Shown one piece after another: positions 40,393 through 47,729 of a DNA stretch of 47,729 bases. The DNA is from a virus. The position numbers were made by a program, and so were the translations under genes. Numbering within the stretch: position 1 is the first letter of the stretch; each line of letters starts with the position of its first letter. The notes under the pieces are model-generated. The model worked only from the letters and a program-made list of their open reading frames with translations. It was not told the DNA's origin and ran no database searches. The stretch is from positions 1 to 47,729 of IMG/VR virus record IMGVR_UViG_3300025674_000069, one strand, 5' to 3'.

Positions 40393-40403
40393 CCAGGGGA
40401 TAA

Positions 40404-40682
40404 TTAGTCACCGTCCGTTGCGGCCAGTGTCGTACCGTCTGCAACGTCAACAACACCGCCAGTATTGGACAGAACTTGCGTAAGTGTGCTTACGCGAGTG
40501 CCGCCAGTAGATGACACAACATAAATCAAATCGCCAACCGCCAGAGTATCTGACAAGCTGTTGAAATAGCCTTCTGTGTTTACAGTCGCTATCGTATCTG
40601 CGGTTTGATATGTATAGATAACAGGGGCATTGCCTTTTTTGCCTGGACCCCCATCACCGAAACCTGTTTTATCAAAAGCCAT
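40404..40682 (-). CDS. Small head decoration-like protein (second copy)
   Basis: Identical to 7981-8259. The downstream flank here is the version B tail module. Confidence 0.5.
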   Translation of the reverse strand: MAFDKTGFGDGGPGKKGNAPVIYTYQTADTIATVNTEGYFNSLSDTLAVGDLIYVVSSTGGTRVSTLTQVLSNTGGVVDVADGTTLAATDGD

Positions 40683-40694
40683 ATGTCAGTCTCC

Positions 40695-41528
40695 TTATTC
40701 AGTACAGCTGATTTTAACGATGCCCTCATCGTCAATAGCAACCGCACCAGCAGAGAACATAGAACTTACGAGGAACGATGTTTTCTCTGGGATGTAGTTT
40801 ACTTCTGACTTCTGAGAGATGCTTTCAGCATAACCCATGCTGTCTTGATGCCAAGCAAAGCATGTGCGGGTTGATGGCTTGGGAACACCGCCTTCATCAC
40901 GATCACCCATTGTGATAATGTTGAAGCCCATGAACGAAGTGATCTCACCGCGAACAAGTGCTTTTACGGAAGCAAAGTCGCTTGAAGTAACTTCTGTTTC
41001 ACCGAGCAACGCATCAAGCTGAGAAGAGTGCATCAGCAAGTGACGACCTTCGGCTGGTACGTTGTTATCGTTCAGCGCTTTCGCAGCCGCACGAAGTTTT
41101 TCGATGTTCATGTTTGAAGACGCACCACCCACAGATGTCGCAACAGTTGATGGAGATGCAGCCGCATCAAGTGCATCAATGCAAAGCTGGTCCATACGGC
41201 GAGCAATCGCTTTTGAAACAACCTGCACCAATTCACGGCGCTCATCAAAGTTGACGTGTGATTGATGAAAGATGTCTGAATATTCTGCTGCGATATAATC
41301 AGACATTGTGGCGGTAACCTGGCTATAGGTTACGTTCAATGGAGTTACGTCAGTTTGTGGAACACGAACTGTTGCAACACCTTTACCGATTTTTGGGAAC
41401 TTTACTGTGTTGCCCTGGACACCGGTACGTGTCCGCATTGTGCCGCGAAGCAACGCTTCGCCTTGGTATGCCTGTTTAACTTCCTCATCGAAAAGCGTTA
41501 CAAAGGCATTAGTAATACTCTGCGCCAT
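40695..41528 (-). CDS. Major capsid protein (second copy)
   Basis: Identical to 8272-9105, with the same strong ribosome site and leader. Confidence 0.85.
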   Translation of the reverse strand: MAQSITNAFVTLFDEEVKQAYQGEALLRGTMRTRTGVQGNTVKFPKIGKGVATVRVPQTDVTPLNVTYSQVTATMSDYIAAEYSDIFHQSHVNFDERRELVQVVSKAIARRMDQLCIDALDAAASPSTVATSVGGASSNMNIEKLRAAAKALNDNNVPAEGRHLLMHSSQLDALLGETEVTSSDFASVKALVRGEITSFMGFNIITMGDRDEGGVPKPSTRTCFAWHQDSMGYAESISQKSEVNYIPEKTSFLVSSMFSAGAVAIDDEGIVKISCTE

Positions 41529-41704
41529 AGCAGAAGCCTCCTATTAGGTTTCAACTCAAAACGCTTACTGTTAGCCGATGTAAACCGGGCAGTCGCTTGC
41601 GCGAAAGTGGCCGCGCCCACCAGTGGATTACCACATCAAGGGGCCGCGCAGCGGTTAGCCCTTAATCTGCCTATACACCCAAAATGTAGTGATTGCAACA
41701 AAAT

Positions 41705-42472
41705 CTAGCTATTTGCCGCCGCCCATTGCTTTTCAATCTTTGTTCGCCATGCTGCATCGGTCTGCCAACGTGGGTCTGCAATCGCTGAAGCAAGATCTTC
41801 TCTGGTCATTTCAGGCGTGTCCACAACCGGCGTTGTCGGTATGCCTTCGTTCGTATAACCCTGAATAAACTTGGTCATTGCATTGATTGCATCAGCACTG
41901 TTCAGGCTGTAGGCCAAAGCCTCGCGCTCTGAGTTTGTCAGTGATGCACGGGTGATATGACGCTCAAGATACGCAATTTTTTCTTGGCCTCGCTCGCCAA
42001 GCTTCTGCATTTCTTGTCGCCGATCATATTCTATGGCCTCTTGGCTACTTTGAGAAAACTCTAGGACTTGCCCCGCAAGCTCTTCAAAAGCTTGTTGCGA
42101 GATACCATATTTTTTAGACCAATCTTGAAACGCCTGGACTGAAGGATCTTCCAAGTCCAAACCCTTATCCACCAGATCTTTAGTGTCATAATCGCCATCC
42201 GGCGCTTTGTGTTTACCTGCTTTAAAAGCCTTTTCAAGCTCTGCATAGCTTTTTGCCAACTTCTCAACATCAGGGCCATCATCATCCCAAAATTTTTCTG
42301 GATAAAAGTCAGGACGTTCCAGCGGTTCACCATCATCAATATCAACCTCTTCATTTTCTTCTGGCCGTAATTGAAACGGTTGTTCTTGTTCTTGCGGCTG
42401 TTCTTCTGGCTTTTGAAAATTAACCAGAGGAGCCTCCTCAGAGACTTCAATTGTTTCTGCTTGTTCAGACAT
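41705..42472 (-). CDS. Scaffolding protein (second copy)
   Basis: Identical to 9282-10049, with the same preferred start (AAGGAG at eight bases). Confidence 0.75.
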   Translation of the reverse strand: MSEQAETIEVSEEAPLVNFQKPEEQPQEQEQPFQLRPEENEEVDIDDGEPLERPDFYPEKFWDDDGPDVEKLAKSYAELEKAFKAGKHKAPDGDYDTKDLVDKGLDLEDPSVQAFQDWSKKYGISQQAFEELAGQVLEFSQSSQEAIEYDRRQEMQKLGERGQEKIAYLERHITRASLTNSEREALAYSLNSADAINAMTKFIQGYTNEGIPTTPVVDTPEMTREDLASAIADPRWQTDAAWRTKIEKQWAAANS

Positions 42473-42722
42473 TATTGCTCCTTCCCACCCTGCGCTCAAT
42501 CAGACGCACAAGCTCAGTCATGCCTGTTCTCACAAAACCGTGACTAGGATCTTCGCCTGGATACCAAGATGGTTGTTCTATAGTTATCTGTCTCAGGTGA
42601 TGTAACACCTTCTGACCTTCCTCAGATTTAAAGACCCGTCCATAAAGTATGTCCAGATCATCCGCCTTTGGCGGCTCGACAAACGCTTGACTTATTCCTT
42701 CCCAACCGTCTGGCGAACTCAT
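42465..42722 (-). CDS. Bbp19-like protein (second copy)
   Basis: Identical to 10042-10299. Overlaps scaffold and portal as in the first copy. Confidence 0.6.
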   Translation of the reverse strand: MSSPDGWEGISQAFVEPPKADDLDILYGRVFKSEEGQKVLHHLRQITIEQPSWYPGEDPSHGFVRTGMTELVRLIERRVGRSNNV

Positions 42723-44275
42723 TGCATGGCCTCTGCTACTGTTTCATCAGTGGGCATAGGTTGCTGCTGTTCTATCATAGCTTGCTGCATTTGCTGCATC
42801 ATCATTTGTTGCTCTTCCGGTGTATTCAATACACGTTGATCGATTCCCATTTTTTCCGCAATGAACGAAATACTTTCTGGGATGTTAATAATTGCTTGTC
42901 CCATTGGTCCCATAGAATTGGCAATCTGCATAAAGCTGAGAAGCTGATTGACCTCTTCCATCTTGGGAGCCTCGGCAAGAGGCGATACCGGCGTGACTTT
43001 GATCTGCACACCATTGACCTTGAGGGGCATATTAATCAAGCCCTGACGGTCCAGAACGAATAGGATACGCGAAACTAGAGGCGTCATAATCTCGGTCATC
43101 AAGCGACCAAATGCCGATCCAAGATTAGAAGCTAATTCACGTTGACGCTGTGCTATCTCTGTAGCGGATCGCGCAGACATGGTATCGGGCGGGAGCGTAT
43201 CATCCATCAAGATCTTTTTGATGTTTACTCTGAGATCCTGAATAACGATCTGGCTTGTGTTAAAGTCCCCAGCCTTGGGCAGAGGGGCCAGGGACGCGCC
43301 TTGTGGACCACCGTTTCGGGCAACAGGAATAATCGCACCAGGCTGTATTTTGATGCTTTGAGGATTTAGAACACCGTCATCTGCGGCGAGATATACGCCT
43401 GAAATAGACAAGCTTGCATTCTTGAGAACAAGCTCCAAGGTTTTGTTTAGCGTTTTGATATCTGCAATTGCATCAACCAAAGGACCGCGCCCATATATTT
43501 CACCGGCTGTTTTGCTGAACCGGGCAACAATGAAGGGACTGGATGGCATTTCACGATAAACAATCTCTTGCGCTTTGGCTGGCCAAATAACGTGATAATG
43601 ATATCGGCCTGTCTCTTGGTCAAAGATAACCGCATCAAACAGATCAAGCTCCTCAGAACCACGACGATCTATTGCGTCCTGCAATTCCGTTGTGATCTGA
43701 ACGTCTGGGAACTCTCTTGTGATGGATTCCGCCTTGATACGCAGCTTGCGATAGACGTTATCAACCATGCCATATGCGCCTTCCTCAATGGCCACTAGGT
43801 ATTGTGGTATCGCAAGAAAACGAATGGGGGTAACTTCATCGCCGGGCGTTACCATCATAACCGCCGTACCCACGCAGAGATCCAGCAAAAATTCACCCAT
43901 AGCCAGATCGAAACTTGTCTGACGTAGCTGGTCAAACATAATATCAACGTAAGCATCAAGTATTTGCTGCGCTCTTGGCTGATCTTGCTCAGGTACAGCC
44001 GAGCCGGGTTCTAAACGGCACCAATGCCGATTAGGGGGGAACAACCCGGATTGAAGTCTGTTGGCGAAACGCTTGGTTGAGGACATGGCCGTGGAATCAA
44101 ATACACGCTGCATCTTGCCTTTGCCGGGCGTTTTGCCTTCGTAATAGCCGTTGTATAAGTTTCGTTGCGGCAGAGCAAATTCATAGCAATCTTCGTAGAT
44201 TGTACGCCATTCATCTTTGCGAGCTTGTGCTTTTGCCTCTCGCGCAATGACTTCTCTCGTTGATAGCTTAGGCAT
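42719..44275 (-). CDS. Portal protein (second copy)
   Basis: Identical to 10296-11852. Confidence 0.93.
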   Translation of the reverse strand: MPKLSTREVIAREAKAQARKDEWRTIYEDCYEFALPQRNLYNGYYEGKTPGKGKMQRVFDSTAMSSTKRFANRLQSGLFPPNRHWCRLEPGSAVPEQDQPRAQQILDAYVDIMFDQLRQTSFDLAMGEFLLDLCVGTAVMMVTPGDEVTPIRFLAIPQYLVAIEEGAYGMVDNVYRKLRIKAESITREFPDVQITTELQDAIDRRGSEELDLFDAVIFDQETGRYHYHVIWPAKAQEIVYREMPSSPFIVARFSKTAGEIYGRGPLVDAIADIKTLNKTLELVLKNASLSISGVYLAADDGVLNPQSIKIQPGAIIPVARNGGPQGASLAPLPKAGDFNTSQIVIQDLRVNIKKILMDDTLPPDTMSARSATEIAQRQRELASNLGSAFGRLMTEIMTPLVSRILFVLDRQGLINMPLKVNGVQIKVTPVSPLAEAPKMEEVNQLLSFMQIANSMGPMGQAIINIPESISFIAEKMGIDQRVLNTPEEQQMMMQQMQQAMIEQQQPMPTDETVAEAMQ

Positions 44276-44621
44276 TTGCCTTGTTCCTCTTGCTTATAGC
44301 GGCAGCTTTACGTTTAGCATCCGCTGTAGATGAAGCGCCCCAGGCGCGGAGCGACAACAATTTCCGTGTCGGTCGGCCCTTGCTGTCACGATCCGGCCCG
44401 GGGTTCCCCGCCATTCGAGCCAGGAAGGACGCTCTGCGGGGATTGTCGCCGGATTTGACAGGGGCTTTTAAATTAGATCCCTCTTTGCGCTTGAAGTAAG
44501 CGCGACCGGCAGCGTTCAATCCGCCCTTAGGATTTTGATACGCTTTTTTTACCACTACTTGTTGCCTTTTTCTTTGGGGCGGCTTTTTTCTTTGGAGCCT
44601 TCCCGCCTTCCCAAGCTTCAT
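44268..44621 (-). CDS. DUF6321-like basic protein (second copy)
   Basis: Identical to 11845-12198, including the out-of-frame overlap and the A7 run (44544-44550). Confidence 0.6.
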   Translation of the reverse strand: MKLGKAGRLQRKKPPQRKRQQVVVKKAYQNPKGGLNAAGRAYFKRKEGSNLKAPVKSGDNPRRASFLARMAGNPGPDRDSKGRPTRKLLSLRAWGASSTADAKRKAAAISKRNKANA

Positions 44622-44736
44622 TCACGTCTGGGGTAGATGGATCATCTGAAACCAACTGCCCCTTTTCATTTCTTGCGCGTTGTGGCTGGGGATCAGCTTT
44701 TTGGTAAACGCGAGAATCTTCTTTGATTTTTGTCAT
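44527..44736 (-). CDS. Lys/Ala-rich small protein (second copy)
   Basis: Identical to 12104-12313. Confidence 0.55.
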   Translation of the reverse strand: MTKIKEDSRVYQKADPQPQRARNEKGQLVSDDPSTPDVNEAWEGGKAPKKKAAPKKKATSSGKKSVSKS

Positions 44737-44747
44737 ACTGCTTCCTA

Positions 44748-45092
44748 TCAGATATTCATTAGCAACCGGCGGCGACGAGCGGTTTCTTCACCCCTCTTCT
44801 TTTCAAACGCCTTACGCTTTTTTTGTCCTTCGGCCCGTTCTTCTGCCAGTTTTGCGGCTTTCTCTTGCTCGAAAAGCATTTGCGCAGATGGGCGTTTACT
44901 TCTCCGCTTCTCGCGCTTCTTTTCGTTTCTTCTTGACCGCTCCAGCATTTCCTCATGTTTTTTTCGACTTACTGCGGAACGCGCCCGAAAGCTTGGTGAC
45001 TTTGGCTCAAGGCCAAGACCCATGCGAATATCAGATCCAAGCGTTTCTTTTTTTGCTTGTGCCTTTAATGGCTGAGTCCCGCCCTTCGGCAT
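44748..45092 (-). CDS. Highly charged coiled-coil-like protein (second copy)
   Basis: Identical to 12325-12669. Confidence 0.55.
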   Translation of the reverse strand: MPKGGTQPLKAQAKKETLGSDIRMGLGLEPKSPSFRARSAVSRKKHEEMLERSRRNEKKREKRRSKRPSAQMLFEQEKAAKLAEERAEGQKKRKAFEKKRGEETARRRRLLMNI

Positions 45093-45093
45093 A

Positions 45094-45342
45094 TCAAGAT
45101 CCCCCACCCAACATTCTGGTCGTTGCCATTCCCGGCCCCTCTTGACGTGCTGGGGAGAATAATAATCTTAAACCACCGCGACGAAGTAATCTTCTTCTGG
45201 CTTGTGCGCCCTGCATCTCTGTGCGTTCTTGGGTCGTCGCACGTTCTTCAGCCCGTTCTTGCGCCGCTGTTGCCTGCTCTTGAGCGCGAACTTCTTCAAC
45301 GCTTGGCTCTCTTCTACGTCTGCCACCACCTAGTCCAGCCAT
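45094..45342 (-). CDS. Small Arg/Glu/Gln-rich protein (second copy)
   Basis: Identical to 12671-12919. Confidence 0.5.
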   Translation of the reverse strand: MAGLGGGRRRREPSVEEVRAQEQATAAQERAEERATTQERTEMQGAQARRRLLRRGGLRLLFSPARQEGPGMATTRMLGGGS

Positions 45343-45824
45343 TACTCAAACCTCGCCATCGCATAGTAGTCAGCCCCCTCTGGGCCAAACTTTCTTAATA
45401 TGCACTCTACCTCAAAATGTAGTGCCTTAGCAAACCTTAATGCGCGGGTATTGTCCACTTTTACGAAGATTTGCATGCGTCTGATATCTGTATCAGACAT
45501 CACTTCACGCAAAAGCGCCCTTGCACCGATCAAAGTTGACCTTGCATGACGATCCAAGCCCTCGCCCGGAATGAACCAAGCCTCGACCAAACCGGGCCAT
45601 ATATCTCTTACTCCGAAGATAGCAATGACCTTGCCGCGCCCGATAGCGGTCCATGACCAGCCCAGCACAGAATAGTCCCAAACATAATCTCTGTAGTGCG
45701 GTATATGTCTGGCGTATTCCTCCTCATGCGGCCCCAGCTTAATATTATAAACATGGCTGAGTGTGAGCGGAACGATTTGCTCATCGGTTCGCATTTGAAA
45801 AGTTGGTAGCTGGATCAGTCCCAT
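45342..45824 (-). CDS. GNAT-like protein (second copy)
   Basis: Identical to 12919-13401. Confidence 0.55.
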   Translation of the reverse strand: MGLIQLPTFQMRTDEQIVPLTLSHVYNIKLGPHEEEYARHIPHYRDYVWDYSVLGWSWTAIGRGKVIAIFGVRDIWPGLVEAWFIPGEGLDRHARSTLIGARALLREVMSDTDIRRMQIFVKVDNTRALRFAKALHFEVECILRKFGPEGADYYAMARFE

Positions 45825-47344
45825 CAGAACACGTTAAATTCTGTTTCCGCAGAATAGCTTTGTGCTGCGAAGGAATTGCCATAGCTACCCCTGCGCAATC
45901 GACGTTGTTCACCACCGCCCAGCATAAGATATCCAAACGCATCCCCGCAGTGTGAATGATCGTTCTTCACGGGCGTATCTTTAAATCGATCTTGCCCAGC
46001 GCCCATGCTTTGACGCTTGAAAAAGTATCCACCGCTTAGAGATTTGCGCAATCTCAGGCATTTCTTATCCACCATCAGCCCAGGTTTGCCATTTATCAGC
46101 CGCCCCATAGGACTAGCCCCAGCCTCTCGTCTGACTTGAAACGCATTGCTTTCTGTTGGTTGTGCTTTGAAACCAAGTGATCTGAGATGGTCAAAGGCTG
46201 TAACCTCGTAAATCTCATCCCGTTTATTCCCCGCCGGATCGCCCCAAATCAGAATATCATGCTTAGAATATTTCTGAGCAATCAGTGCCATCATTTCTTG
46301 ACCAAACCGCTCAAGGCCCATGTCAAACGTCACAAGCTCATCGCAGATCCGCCACGCCCCCGCTTGTGTTCTCTGCCCAAAGATCGCCGCCGGTGTTAAT
46401 CCGAAGTCAACGCCAATCTGCATTGGATAATACGGATCGACCTCAACATCCCCGCTCATCAATTCATCGTCATACTCCGGCCAGACCGGACGCCCTTCTT
46501 GCACAAACGTGTACATTCCCTGCGCATAACATCTAATCCAATCCGCATTCTTTCCGCCGAGAAGCTGCTGATAATATCCGGGCGGCAGATTGTTTCTATT
46601 CTCCGCATCCTCATTGGTTTTCCACCATTTGCCCCCAGAAAACACATGGCCCTGCGCCTCTGGATTCTCAGGAACATCTTTCCCATCCACTGCCAAAACA
46701 CCGCCGGGTTGTCTGAAGAACGTCCACGGATAGGCACCACCAATCGGATTTTTCTCTGCCAATTCATGCCACCAATGGTCATTGTCAGGCGGGTTCGTAT
46801 CCATCCAAATGCCGTACCATGTCGGAGAACCATCCGCTTTTGTCGGATATCGCCCAACTCTGTGCGTCAAACCATCAATAACAGCTTTCGGCAACTCTCT
46901 GGCCTCATTCACCCAAGCCCCCGTAAGCTCCAATGACAGCAATTTCCGTACATCTTGCGGAGAAGAAAGGGCCATGAAGATCACTTCGCAATCAATGCCC
47001 GGAATATCCTCTCTCGTCGGAATCCGAATATGGTGCGAAATAGGCGGTTGCCAGCGCATACCACCCCAAACATCCTCTGGAAACAACTCTTGCCACGTCT
47101 TAATCGTCGTTGTTCTCAATTCAGGATAAGTATTTCTAACAATCACAAACCGAGAATATCTGATCCCATCTCTGGGGCTGGGCCTTTGACGCACCGCCCG
47201 TAACATAATCTCAGCCGCACACCCGTAAGACTTCCCAGATCCAACCGGGCCCATTAATCCCCGAACAAAACTGTCATCATGCAGAAACTTCCAAACAGTC
47301 GGACTGTTCTCAAAGTTTAAATCAAGGCTGGGTATCGCGCTCAT
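45824..47344 (-). CDS. terL: Terminase large subunit (second copy)
   Basis: Identical to 13401-14921, with the same Walker A and nuclease aspartates. Confidence 0.95.
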   Translation of the reverse strand: MSAIPSLDLNFENSPTVWKFLHDDSFVRGLMGPVGSGKSYGCAAEIMLRAVRQRPSPRDGIRYSRFVIVRNTYPELRTTTIKTWQELFPEDVWGGMRWQPPISHHIRIPTREDIPGIDCEVIFMALSSPQDVRKLLSLELTGAWVNEARELPKAVIDGLTHRVGRYPTKADGSPTWYGIWMDTNPPDNDHWWHELAEKNPIGGAYPWTFFRQPGGVLAVDGKDVPENPEAQGHVFSGGKWWKTNEDAENRNNLPPGYYQQLLGGKNADWIRCYAQGMYTFVQEGRPVWPEYDDELMSGDVEVDPYYPMQIGVDFGLTPAAIFGQRTQAGAWRICDELVTFDMGLERFGQEMMALIAQKYSKHDILIWGDPAGNKRDEIYEVTAFDHLRSLGFKAQPTESNAFQVRREAGASPMGRLINGKPGLMVDKKCLRLRKSLSGGYFFKRQSMGAGQDRFKDTPVKNDHSHCGDAFGYLMLGGGEQRRLRRGSYGNSFAAQSYSAETEFNVF

Positions 47345-47729
47345 TTTTCATCATCCACCACCTCAGCATACTCTGTCGTTGCCGCCGGTCCACGCATATT
47401 AATCCCAACAATCGATGGCTTATCATTCTCTTTCTCAGGATTATCTAAGAAACCCGCTGCCTTCGCCAAGATGCGCAAAACACTTACCTTATCATGCAAC
47501 TCAATCGATACACGACCATCTGGCATCGGAACAATCTTCTTTATCGCCCGTAACGCATAATCCGGTATTTCATCCAACGGACGCATAGAACCATCAAGAT
47601 TCATAATCTCAGTAATCGAAGTGGTCCCAAGAGCAATCAACTCCTGGGCAACCGCTTCCTTGTTATTCTCCAATGTCTCACTGGTCCGAATACGCCGCTG
47701 TGCTAAACGTACACCACCAAATCTACCAA
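47341..47729 (-). CDS. Terminase small subunit-like protein (second copy, cut by the window)
   Basis: Matches 14918-15306. The first 25 bases of the gene, including the start codon, lie outside the window. An internal ATG at 47673 is not the true start. Confidence 0.75.
   Translation of the reverse strand, partial: GRFGGVRLAQRRIRTSETLENNKEAVAQELIALGTTSITEIMNLDGSMRPLDEIPDYALRAIKKIVPMPDGRVSIELHDKVSVLRILAKAAGFLDNPEKENDKPSIVGINMRGPAATTEYAEVVDDEK

Larger units (their letters stand above)
40404..47729. repeat. Packaging/head module, second copy (identical to 7981-15306)
   Basis: Constant offset of 32,423. The window ends inside it, cutting the small terminase gene. The identity breaks off at 40404, between the 92-aa stop and the terminator. 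Confidence 0.95.

Noticed and set aside
1-47729. tRNA genes, integrase or attachment sites
   Set aside because: I saw no cloverleaf with a CCA-type acceptor, no tyrosine or serine recombinase motifs and no tRNA-end duplication. A temperate lifestyle is therefore not supported.
7981-47729. A true genetic duplication within one genome
   Set aside because: Complete identity of 7.3 kb including non-coding bases, coupled with a coherent 32.4-kb circular map, is better explained by a wrap-around assembly of related phages. I keep the alternative open in the findings.

Overview
The window looks like a tailed double-stranded DNA phage with a podovirus (T7-like) virion. It carries a large terminase, a T7-type head-tail connector, a scaffold, a capsid protein, tail tubular proteins A and B, internal (ejected) virion proteins, a lysis cassette and propeller-like tail proteins. 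I see no RNA polymerase, DNA polymerase, integrase or tRNA gene. An alphaproteobacterial, probably marine, host is a guess from gene style (GTA-type holin, short basic late proteins, moderate GC) and is not proven.

Layout. Positions 7981-15306 recur as 40404-47729. All encoded proteins are identical, and the nucleotide stretches I compared are identical, with an offset of 32,423 bases. The interval 7981-40403 therefore closes on itself and reads as one complete circle of about 32.4 kb. Positions 1-7980 are a second, divergent version of the tail and internal-protein module (version A), whose counterpart in the circle is 29829-40403 (version B). The simplest reading is an assembly path through two co-occurring relatives that share an identical packaging and head module, but a real concatemer is not excluded.

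Transcription. The circle has two divergent units that start at 18065-18159, beside a ribbon-helix-helix gene, a strong sigma70-like promoter and paired GATATC sites. The rightward unit (18160-23057) holds small early genes, a RAMP/Cas7-like phage protein, a striking non-coding pentanucleotide array, a Gp157-like protein, a putative single-strand annealing protein and DNA-binding proteins. It ends at a terminator near 23160. The leftward unit runs from the RHH gene through RusA, a cytosine-methyltransferase-like protein and a winged-helix replication protein. That gene contains three 24-bp iterons, a perfect DnaA box and an AT-rich segment, so it is a likely origin. The unit then continues through terminase, portal, scaffold and capsid, a terminator hairpin, tail tube and internal virion proteins, tail adhesins and lysis genes.

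Most interesting region. At 19551-19880, directly after the RAMP-like gene, the DNA has a 5-base rhythm of the form GGYNN. It is punctuated five times by GGCGGTC, which resets the phase, and the five units are 64, 74, 84, 44 and 54 bases long. It is not coding-like because its period is 5, not 3. It is flanked by hairpins. A protein-RNA (or protein-DNA) system made of the RAMP-like protein and this array is the best candidate for an undescribed system here.
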